Shown here piece by piece: positions 1 through 5,320 of a stretch of 6,617 nt of DNA. The notes under the pieces were generated by a model. It saw nothing but the letters and a program-made list of their open reading frames with translations. It was not told where the DNA came from and made no database searches. Position numbers and translations under genes: made by a program. This DNA is from Aphodomonas sp964553125 (GTDB lineage: Bacteria; Bacillota; Clostridia; Christensenellales; Aristaeellaceae): NCBI GenBank assembly GCA_964553125.1, contig CAZKJW010000121.1, positions 1 through 6,617 of the forward strand. The letters run 5' to 3'. Each line of letters opens with the position of its first letter. Position 1 is the first letter of the stretch.

Positions 1-46
1 GGAACGTTTTGCGGCGTGCTGGAAGAAAGAATGCGGAGGGACGCGA
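1..46 (+). other. Window edge upstream of citXG, possible tail of a preceding gene
   Basis: These 46 bases contain the citXG ribosome binding site and no complete gene. If an upstream gene ends inside the window, the only early stop is the TGA at 78-80, in the frame starting at base 3, which would overlap the citXG start by 34 bases. The other two frames stay open (to 267 in frame 1, and into citXG in frame 2). I do not recognise a protein in the 25 codons before that stop, so the upstream neighbour is unknown. Confidence 0.3.
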
Positions 47-1378
47 ATGTTTGCCGGATGGAACCGCGAGGTCGCGCTGACGGAAATGCTGGACGCGAGA
101 GAGAGGCGCGCCGCGGCGCAGGGCGAAATGCTACGGGCGTTTGGCTTGCCGCTGGTGTCGTTCACGCTGAACATACCGGGGCCGGTCAAGGACGGCGCGC
201 TTGTGCGCGCGGCGTTTCGCGAGGGGAAGCGTCAGATCGAGGCAACGCTGCTTGCAGAGCAGATTGACGTTGCGCACAGGCGGGAGACGTGCGCGGCGAC
301 AGGCTGCGAGGCGCTTTATGCCGTGCGCGCCGACGCGCTGCGGGTGAAGCGGGCGATGCGCGCCGTTGAGGAGCGGTGCGAAATCGGGCGGTATTTCGAC
401 ATTGACGTCATCGGAACGGACGGTGCGAAAACGGGACGCGCGCAGGTCGGCGCGCCGGAGCGGCGCTGCTTTCTCTGCGGAAAGCCGGCAGCCGAGTGTG
501 CGAGAAGCCGCGCGCACAGCGTGCCGGAGCTGCAGGCGCATGTGTTTTCGGCGCTGAACGAATATCTGGACGACCGCTTTGCCGATTGGGTCGCAGAGAA
601 AGCCGTGCTGGCGCTGCTGTATGAAGTAGCCGTTACGCCCAAGCCGGGGCTTGTCGATCGCGCCAATTCCGGCGCGCACGCCGATATGGATTTCTTCACC
701 TTCCAGCGGAGCGCGGCGGCGCTGGCGGCGTATTTCCGCCGGTGCGCGCTTTCCGGGCTGCGGGGCGAAGCTCTTGACGCGGCGGAGCGCTTTGAAACGA
801 CGCGCCATCTGGGAACGCTGGCCGAGCGCGACATGCTCTGCGCAACTGGCGGCGTGAACACGCACAAGGGCGCGGTCTTTTCGCTGGGAACGCTGTGCGC
901 GGCGGCGGGCTTTTTGCGGCAGATACGGGAAACGTTTGACGCTGCGGCGCTTTGCGGCGAAGCCGCCGCAATGGTGCATGGCGCTTGCGAAGCGTTTGCA
1001 AAAACGCACGGGGGCAAGCTGTACGGCGCGCGGCTGGAGGCGGCGCGCGGGTTTGAAACCGTGCGGCAGATTGCGCTGCCGGCGCTCAAAGCCGCGCTTG
1101 CGCGGGGAAAGAGCGTCAACGACGCGGGCGTGGAGACGCTGCTTGCGCTGCTTTGCCGCGCGGAGGACACGAACCTCATCCGCCGGGGAGGCGCGGACGC
1201 GCCGCAAAGGCTTCGCGCGCGCGTGCTGGCAAGGCGGGAGGCAGGCGAAAACGCGCTGGATGCGGCGAATGCGCTGGATGCGGAGTGCATCGCGGAAAAC
1301 CTCAGCCCGGGCGGATGCGCCGACCTGTTGGCGCTGGCTTTTTTCTTTCTCTTTCTGGAGGAAGGGGCGGAAAATTGA
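47..1378 (+). CDS. citXG: CitX-CitG fusion: citrate lyase holo-ACP synthase / triphosphoribosyl-dephospho-CoA synthase
   Basis: This 443-residue protein joins two enzymes that build the prosthetic group of citrate lyase. The CitG half makes 2'-(5''-triphosphoribosyl)-3'-dephospho-CoA from ATP and dephospho-CoA; the CitX half transfers it to the acyl carrier subunit CitD. CitX spans about residues 9-175, seen in FGLPLVSFTLNIPGPVK (32-48), GRYFDIDVIGTDG (114-126) and the Cys-rich CFLCGKPAAECARSRAH (141-157). CitG spans about 180-440, with TPKPGLVDRANSGAHADMD (197-215), GVNTHKGA (269-276), EDTNLIRRGG (373-382) and NLSPGGCADLLA (418-429). The ATG at 47 has GGAGGG (35-40) six bases upstream. The frame stays open to the window edge, so a longer N-terminus cannot be excluded, but family similarity begins near residue 9. 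Fused CitXG proteins are known in several bacteria. No citrate lyase subunit gene is visible; they may lie upstream. The MdcB homologue of malonate decarboxylase is less likely because of the CitX half. Confidence 0.93.
   Translation: MFAGWNREVALTEMLDARERRAAAQGEMLRAFGLPLVSFTLNIPGPVKDGALVRAAFREGKRQIEATLLAEQIDVAHRRETCAATGCEALYAVRADALRVKRAMRAVEERCEIGRYFDIDVIGTDGAKTGRAQVGAPERRCFLCGKPAAECARSRAHSVPELQAHVFSALNEYLDDRFADWVAEKAVLALLYEVAVTPKPGLVDRANSGAHADMDFFTFQRSAAALAAYFRRCALSGLRGEALDAAERFETTRHLGTLAERDMLCATGGVNTHKGAVFSLGTLCAAAGFLRQIRETFDAAALCGEAAAMVHGACEAFAKTHGGKLYGARLEAARGFETVRQIALPALKAALARGKSVNDAGVETLLALLCRAEDTNLIRRGGADAPQRLRARVLARREAGENALDAANALDAECIAENLSPGGCADLLALAFFFLFLEEGAEN
1250..1285 (+). repeat. 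Two-copy 18-bp in-frame tandem repeat within citXG
   Basis: Bases 1250-1267 and 1268-1285 are direct copies differing at two positions. They encode NALDAA then NALDAE (residues 402-413), in a segment linking CitG motifs. Because the unit is a multiple of three it keeps the frame. It looks like a small recent duplication; I see no further copies. Confidence 0.75.
1304..1344 (+). terminator. Terminator-like hairpin and T-tract inside the 3' end of citXG (weak candidate)
   Basis: GCGCC (1317-1321) pairs with GGCGC (1330-1334) around an 8-base loop, and AGCC (1304-1307) can pair with GGCT (1336-1339) as an outer stem with an uneven bulge. Six T residues (1339-1344) follow at once, inside a pyrimidine-rich stretch to 1356. 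This resembles an intrinsic terminator, but it lies 34 bases before the citXG stop codon and the T-rich part encodes the conserved hydrophobic C-terminus (AFFFLFL), so it may be a by-product of coding. Confidence 0.25.
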
Positions 1379-1400
1379 AGCCCAGTTCATAAACGCGGGC

Positions 1401-1406
1401 TATACT
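1401..1406 (+). promoter_or_regulatory. Candidate -10 box upstream of the two-component operon
   Basis: TATACT in the 50-base gap after citXG matches five of six bases of the sigma-70/SigA -10 consensus. The best -35-like element, TTGAAG at 1375-1380, is 20 bases away, longer than the usual 16-18, and there is no TGn extension. Initiation here would give a leader of only about 16 bases before the response regulator ATG. The promoter is therefore weak or unproven. Confidence 0.3.
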
Positions 1407-1414
1407 GCGAGCAT

Positions 1415-1421
1415 GGAGGGG
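1415..1421 (+). promoter_or_regulatory. Ribosome binding site that sets the response regulator start
   Basis: GGAGGGG lies seven bases before the ATG at 1429. The in-frame TTG at 1423 is only one base from this site, too close for initiation, so the ATG at 1429 is the chosen start. Confidence 0.8.
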
Positions 1422-1428
1422 ATTGCCT

Positions 1429-2103
1429 ATGTTTCATATTATGGTCGTTGAGGACGACGCGCACACCCGGCGGCTGATGCAGGCTGTTCTGGAGCAGAAC
1501 GGCTATTCGACCATCCCGGCGGGGGACGGCGAGCAGGCGCTGGAGATGATGGACAAGCATCACGTGGACCTGATTCTGCTGGACGTGATGATGCCGCGCA
1601 TGGACGGCTTTACGTTCCTCAAAACGCTGCGCGACGGCGGATGCGAGCTGCCTGTGCTGATGGTTACGGCAAAGGAGGCTGCGGCTGACAAGAAGCGCGG
1701 CTTTCTTACCGGCGTGGACGATTATATGGTCAAGCCCGTGGACGAGGAGGAGATGATCCTGCGCATTGCGGCGCTTCTGCGCCGGGCGCGCATCGCCAAT
1801 GAACACAAGCTGACCGTTGGTTCGACCGTGCTCGATTACGACGCGATGACCGTTGCGCACGAGGGAAAAACAGAGTCGCTGCCGCCGAAAGAATTCTTGC
1901 TGCTGTTCAAGCTGCTGAGCTATCAGGGAAAAATCTTCACGCGCCGCCAGCTGATGGACGAAATATGGGACATGGAGTCCGAATCGGACGAGCGCACGGT
2001 GGACGTGCATGTGAACCGCCTGCGCGACAGGTTCAAGGAAAGCCGGGATTTCGACATTGTGACCGTTCGCGGGCTGGGCTATAAGGCGGTGGCAAAGGGA
2101 TGA
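1429..2103 (+). CDS. OmpR/PhoB-family two-component response regulator
   Basis: A 224-residue cytoplasmic transcription factor that should be phosphorylated by the kinase encoded next to it and then bind DNA. The receiver domain covers about residues 3-115: acidic pocket E8/D9/D10, phospho-acceptor D52 in LLDVMMPRMDG, switch T80 in VTA, and K102 in VKP. The C-terminal winged helix (about 128-222) shows the OmpR pattern LPPKEFLLLFKLL, then FTRRQLMDEIWD, the recognition-helix region RTVDVHVNRLRDRF and the wing VRGLGYKA. All key residues are present, so it should be active. The stop overlaps the kinase start by four bases (ATGA), which indicates translational coupling. Its regulon is not visible; autoregulation and control of the genes immediately downstream are inference. 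The sequence does not single out a named member such as PhoP, WalR or VanR. Confidence 0.95.
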   Translation: MFHIMVVEDDAHTRRLMQAVLEQNGYSTIPAGDGEQALEMMDKHHVDLILLDVMMPRMDGFTFLKTLRDGGCELPVLMVTAKEAAADKKRGFLTGVDDYMVKPVDEEEMILRIAALLRRARIANEHKLTVGSTVLDYDAMTVAHEGKTESLPPKEFLLLFKLLSYQGKIFTRRQLMDEIWDMESESDERTVDVHVNRLRDRFKESRDFDIVTVRGLGYKAVAKG

Positions 2104-3134
2104 AGAACCGTCATTCGCTGCGCACGCTGCTGGTGACGATGGTGTTTTTCATCATGCTGCTTTCCAGCCTGCTGACGGGCTCGTCGTATATCGTGCTGCT
2201 GGCGTTCGGAATCATTCCGCTGCCGTTCATCACGCAGATGACGAGGCCGCTGTTTCTGCTGGGCGTGAGCAGCTTTCTGGGAACGATCATGTCCATGATC
2301 ATTTCCGCGCGGTTCCTGCGGCCGATTCACGATCTGGTTTCCGCCACAAGGCAGGTTTCGCAGGGCGATTTTTCCGTGCGCGTCGAGGAGGGCAACTCCA
2401 TTGATGAAATCGACGAATTGCAGCGCAGCTTCAACGACATGGCGGCGGAGCTGGGCGGGATTGAAATGTTCCGCGAGGATTTCATCAACAATTTCTCGCA
2501 CGAGTTCAAGACGCCGATTGTGTCCATCCGCGGCTTTGCGCGCCAGCTGCAAAGAGAGGATCTGACTGACGAGCAGCGCCGCGAATACGCGGGCATTATC
2601 GCCGAGGAATCCGACCGGCTGGCGAACCTTGCCAGCAGCATTCTGCTGCTTTCCAAGCTGGAGAATCAGAATATCGTCACCGACAGGAAGCCCTTCCGTG
2701 TGGACGAGGAGGTGCGGAAAAGCCTGCTGCTGCTGGAAAAAGAGTGGACGGCGAAGGAGCTTGACTTGCAGCTGGAGCTGGAGGAGATCACCATCAACGA
2801 CAACGCCGAGCTGCTCACGCACATCTGGCGCAACCTGATCGGCAACGCAATCAAGTTTTCGCCGCAGGGCGGCGCACTGTGCATTGCGCTGCGCCGCGAG
2901 GGAAAAAGCGTCGTCTTTTCCGTGCGGGACGAAGGGATCGGCATGGACGAGGAGACGCAGAAGCACATCTTTGATAAGTTTTATCAGGGCGACGCGTCGC
3001 ACGGAATGAAGGGCTATGGTCTGGGGCTTGCGCTTGTGCGGCGCATCGTGACCATTTGCGGCGGCACGGTGGACGTTCACAGCGCGCTCGGGCAGGGGAG
3101 CGAGTTCATCGTAACAATTCCGGAGATCGGATGA
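2100..3134 (+). CDS. Membrane sensor histidine kinase with HAMP domain and minimal sensor loop
   Basis: A 344-residue kinase that should autophosphorylate on histidine and pass phosphate to the response regulator encoded just before it. A basic N-terminus (MKNRHSLR) precedes a hydrophobic segment at about 9-36, a short loop (about 37-49) and a second membrane helix at about 50-70. A HAMP linker follows (71-122, with FLRPIHDLVSATRQVSQGDF). The dimerisation and phospho-acceptor box FSHEFKTP contains H134. The ATPase domain has the N box WRNLIGNAIKFSP (N245, N249), G1 box DEGIGMD (277-283), F box IFDKFYQGD (290-298) and G2 box GMKGYGLGL (302-310). All catalytic motifs are intact. The loop between the two helices is only about 13 residues, so there is no recognisable extracellular sensor domain; the signal may be sensed within the membrane or through a partner protein. 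The ATG at 2100 overlaps the preceding stop (ATGA). Confidence 0.95.
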   Translation: MKNRHSLRTLLVTMVFFIMLLSSLLTGSSYIVLLAFGIIPLPFITQMTRPLFLLGVSSFLGTIMSMIISARFLRPIHDLVSATRQVSQGDFSVRVEEGNSIDEIDELQRSFNDMAAELGGIEMFREDFINNFSHEFKTPIVSIRGFARQLQREDLTDEQRREYAGIIAEESDRLANLASSILLLSKLENQNIVTDRKPFRVDEEVRKSLLLLEKEWTAKELDLQLELEEITINDNAELLTHIWRNLIGNAIKFSPQGGALCIALRREGKSVVFSVRDEGIGMDEETQKHIFDKFYQGDASHGMKGYGLGLALVRRIVTICGGTVDVHSALGQGSEFIVTIPEIG

Positions 3135-3149
3135 CGCGGGGAGAGACGC

Positions 3150-3683
3150 ATGATGGAAACAGCGGACATTTACACGGAGGACAGGCAGAGAACCGGGCGG
3201 ACGATAGCGCGCGGGCAACGCGTGCAGCCGGGCGAGTACCGGCTTGTCGTTCACGCCTGCATTTTCAACTCCGAAGGGAAGATGCTGATCCAGCAGCGGC
3301 AGCCGTGGAAGGACTGGCCGAATCTGTGGGATCTGTCGGTGGGCGGACACGCCGTGGCGGGAGAAACCAGCCGGCAGGCAATGGTGCGGGAACTGCGCGA
3401 GGAGCTGGGGCTGCAATGGAACCCGGAGGGGATGCACCCGCATCTGACGATCAACTTCCCGACCGGGTTTGACGATTATTATCTGCTTTTGCGCGATGTG
3501 AAGCCGGAGGAGATTGTCCTGCAGGCCGAGGAGGTGCGGCAGGCGCGCTGGGCGACACAGGAGGAAATCTGCGCGATGATCGACGGCGGGACGTTTATCC
3601 CATACTACAAGAGCGTGATCGCCGCGCTGTTTGAAATGCGCGGGCAGTACGGCTCGCGAAGCAGCGAGAGGGGGCGGCGCTGA
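3150..3683 (+). CDS. Nudix hydrolase
   Basis: A 177-residue cytoplasmic protein of the Nudix superfamily, whose members hydrolyse nucleoside diphosphates linked to another group X, using divalent metal. The 23-residue Nudix box is complete at 66-88: GHAVAGE, seven residues, then RELREELGL, with the metal-binding glutamates E81, E84 and E85. The preceding QQRQPWKDWPNLWDLSVGG resembles the broad group that includes isopentenyl-diphosphate isomerase-like Nudix proteins common in Firmicutes; the substrate cannot be read from the sequence. The gene starts 15 bases after the kinase stop. Two adjacent ATG codons (3150 and 3153) are possible; GGGGAG (3138-3143) lies six or nine bases upstream. Its stop shares one base with the methyltransferase start (TGATG). 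The last ten residues (about 168-177) are Arg/Ser-rich and look disordered. Cotranscription with the two-component genes is likely from spacing. Confidence 0.92.
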   Translation: MMETADIYTEDRQRTGRTIARGQRVQPGEYRLVVHACIFNSEGKMLIQQRQPWKDWPNLWDLSVGGHAVAGETSRQAMVRELREELGLQWNPEGMHPHLTINFPTGFDDYYLLLRDVKPEEIVLQAEEVRQARWATQEEICAMIDGGTFIPYYKSVIAALFEMRGQYGSRSSERGRR

Positions 3684-4342
3684 TGGAGCGATACGGGCGC
3701 TGCATCCGCAAGTGGGATGAGGTCTTTGCCGCAGAAGCGCCCGACGTGCCGCAAAGCGCCGAAAGCGGAAACGCGACGCTGGACGCGGCCTTCGACTGGC
3801 TTGCGGAGAAGGCGCAGGACGTGCTCGACTTCGGCTGCGGAAACGGCGTTGCGCTGTTTTACTGCGCGCTGCGCGGAACCAGTCGGCACACCGGAATAGA
3901 TCTTTCGGCGCGGGCGATTGAAAGCGCGCGCCTGCGCGCTGAAAAAATGCCCTGCGGCGCGTATCGTTTTCTGTGCGGCGGCGTGGAAGCGCTGGAGCAG
4001 CTGCCGGACGAATCCATGGACGCGGCAATTTTCTCGAATATTCTCGATAACCTGTATCCGGACGATGCGCGCAGGGCGCTTTGTCAGGCGCGGCGCATTC
4101 TGCGGCCGGGCGCAAGGGCGCTGATCAAGCTGAACCCGTACATAACGCGGGAGCAGCAGGCGGCGTGGGGCGTGCGCACGATTGAGGGCGATCTGCTGGA
4201 CGACGGGCTGCTTCTTTGGAACAATACCGACGAGCGGTGGCGCGAGGTTATCGGGGAGCAACTTGAAATCGTGCAGGAGCACGATGTTTTCTACGCCGGT
4301 TACGATCAGCACAACAGGCTGTTTCTTGCCGAAAAACGCTGA
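3683..4342 (+). CDS. Class I SAM-dependent methyltransferase
   Basis: A 219-residue cytoplasmic protein with a Rossmann-type methyltransferase fold. The SAM-binding motif I is VLDFGCGNG (47-55), the acidic residue that contacts the SAM ribose is D73 in GIDLS, and the strand 4 region is MDAAIFSNILDNL (112-124), followed by the usual helix and ILRPGARALIKLNPY (139-153). This matches the Methyltransf_11/25-like group. The acceptor (small molecule, RNA or protein) is not indicated. The start is the ATG at 3683, overlapping the Nudix stop by one base, with a purine-rich GAGAGGGGG stretch just upstream, so translation is probably coupled to the Nudix gene. The C-terminal part (about 155-219) is specific to its group and offers no motif I recognise. 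Confidence 0.88.
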   Translation: MERYGRCIRKWDEVFAAEAPDVPQSAESGNATLDAAFDWLAEKAQDVLDFGCGNGVALFYCALRGTSRHTGIDLSARAIESARLRAEKMPCGAYRFLCGGVEALEQLPDESMDAAIFSNILDNLYPDDARRALCQARRILRPGARALIKLNPYITREQQAAWGVRTIEGDLLDDGLLLWNNTDERWREVIGEQLEIVQEHDVFYAGYDQHNRLFLAEKR

Positions 4343-4377
4343 GTACACAAGCGAAATGGACAAGGAGTGTTTCACAC

Positions 4378-5181
4378 ATGCGGACGCAGCTGGAGTATTA
4401 CTTTCTGCTTTTTTTCATCAGCGCCGTGCTTGGCTGGCTGATGGAAGTGACGTGCAAGCTGTTTGAATTCAGGCGGTTCATCAACCGCGGAATGCTCATC
4501 GGCCCGTATTGCCCGATTTACGGCTTCGGCTCGGTGCTGCTCACAGCCGCGCTTTCGCCGATTTCCGACCAGCCGGTGCAGGCGTTTCTGATGGCGATTG
4601 CGCTGTGCGGCGGGCTGGAATACCTCACAAGCTATCTGCTTGAAAAGCTGTTTCACGCGCGCTGGTGGGATTACAGCAAGCGGCGCTTCAACATCAACGG
4701 GCGCGTATGCGCCAACACGCTGATCCCCTTCGGCGTGCTCGGGCTTGCGATGATCTACGTCGTCAAGCCGTTCCTCTTTGGGCTGTTCGCGCAGATTTCG
4801 CAGACGGCGCTGGATATCGTCTGCGGCGCGCTGCTGGCGCTGATTCTGACGGACGCCGCCGTTTCTACGTCGATTCTCGGAAAGATCCGGCAGGCGGCGG
4901 AGAACGTCGCGGGCGACAACACGGAAACCATTACCCGTGCCGTGCGCGAGAGGCTGGCGGAGCAGAGCGCGCTGGTGCGCCGTGTGCTGGCCGCGTTCCC
5001 GTATGCGAGAATTTATAACAGGCGGCTGCTGAAGCAGCTGCACGAGCGCGGGGAAGCCGTGCGCAGCGAAATTCGCAGCAGAGAGCGCGCCATGCTGGAG
5101 GAGATTGAACGCCGCGAGGAGCGCATTCACACGGAGATGAAAAAAATCCGCGAGCAGCGCAGGGATGCGAAAAAGAAATAA
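4378..5181 (+). CDS. PF06541-family multi-pass membrane protein (putative ABC-transporter type IV) with charged helical tail
   Basis: A 267-residue protein matching the family annotated as putative ABC-transporter type IV (ABC_trans_CmpB, PF06541), whose real function is not established. Diagnostic stretches are GWLMEVTCKLFEFRRFINRG (19-38), GPYCPIYGFG (42-51), GGLEYLTSYLLEKLFHARWW (78-97) and DYSKRRFNINGRVC (98-111). I count five hydrophobic segments: about 7-24, 43-60, 66-86, 113-135 and 141-165. From about 166 to 267 the protein is hydrophilic, highly charged and helix-prone, ending in KKIREQRRDAKKK, probably a cytoplasmic coiled coil. The start ATG has AAGGAG (4362-4367) ten bases upstream and lies 35 bases after the methyltransferase stop. 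No ATP-binding subunit is encoded nearby, so the transporter label should be treated with caution. Confidence 0.88.
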   Translation: MRTQLEYYFLLFFISAVLGWLMEVTCKLFEFRRFINRGMLIGPYCPIYGFGSVLLTAALSPISDQPVQAFLMAIALCGGLEYLTSYLLEKLFHARWWDYSKRRFNINGRVCANTLIPFGVLGLAMIYVVKPFLFGLFAQISQTALDIVCGALLALILTDAAVSTSILGKIRQAAENVAGDNTETITRAVRERLAEQSALVRRVLAAFPYARIYNRRLLKQLHERGEAVRSEIRSRERAMLEEIERREERIHTEMKKIREQRRDAKKK

Positions 5182-5198
5182 CGCGGCGCGAGCGAAAG

Positions 5199-5216
5199 AA
5201 AGCGCCTGAGCGCTTT
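5199..5216 (+). other. Small perfect hairpin just after the PF06541 gene
   Basis: AAAGCGC (5199-5205) and GCGCTTT (5210-5216) form a 7-bp stem with a CTGA loop, beginning 17 bases after the stop codon. Only the three T residues of the stem follow it, so it is a poor intrinsic terminator by itself. It could protect the mRNA 3' end or act as a weak first terminator ahead of the stronger one at 5273-5304. Confidence 0.45.
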
Positions 5217-5272
5217 GATGAAAATAAGGAAAGCCAGACCGTATGCTGTTTTGCTGCTTTTCTGAACACGAA

Positions 5273-5304
5273 AAAAGGGAACCCACTTGCAGGGGTTCCC
5301 TTTT
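5273..5304. terminator. Bidirectional intrinsic terminator between converging genes
   Basis: GGGAACCC (5277-5284) pairs perfectly with GGGTTCCC (5293-5300) around the 8-base loop ACTTGCAG, and AAAA (5273-5276) extends the stem with TTTT (5301-5304). Read on the - strand, the stem is followed by six T residues (complement of 5271-5276) and lies 17 bases after the alaS stop, a classic terminator for alaS. Read on the + strand the T-tract is four bases, so it should also stop transcripts from the PF06541 gene. Confidence 0.9.
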
Positions 5305-5320
5305 GATATGCAGCGGAGAA

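Noticed and set aside
131..1390. Long - strand frames (419 and 324 codons) opposite citXG
   Set aside because: Both are compositional shadows of citXG, with no motif and no convincing ribosome binding site.
1423..1425. TTG as the response regulator start
   Set aside because: It lies one base from the GGAGGGG site; the ATG at 1429 has normal spacing and gives the usual N-terminus of the receiver domain.
2079..4115. 678-codon open frame on the - strand opposite the kinase, Nudix and methyltransferase genes
   Set aside because: It is antisense to three well-supported genes, is rich in Arg, Ala, Pro, His and Gln with no recognisable domain, and is the kind of long antisense frame expected in GC-rich DNA.
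5217..5272. Small RNA or further hairpin in the remaining intergenic bases
   Set aside because: Only short T- and A-rich runs and imperfect GCTG/TGCTG repeats are seen, with no stable fold and no promoter that I could support.
4372..5286. 304-codon - strand frame opposite the PF06541 gene
   Set aside because: It overlaps a recognised family member in full, crosses the terminator at its start and shows no domain.
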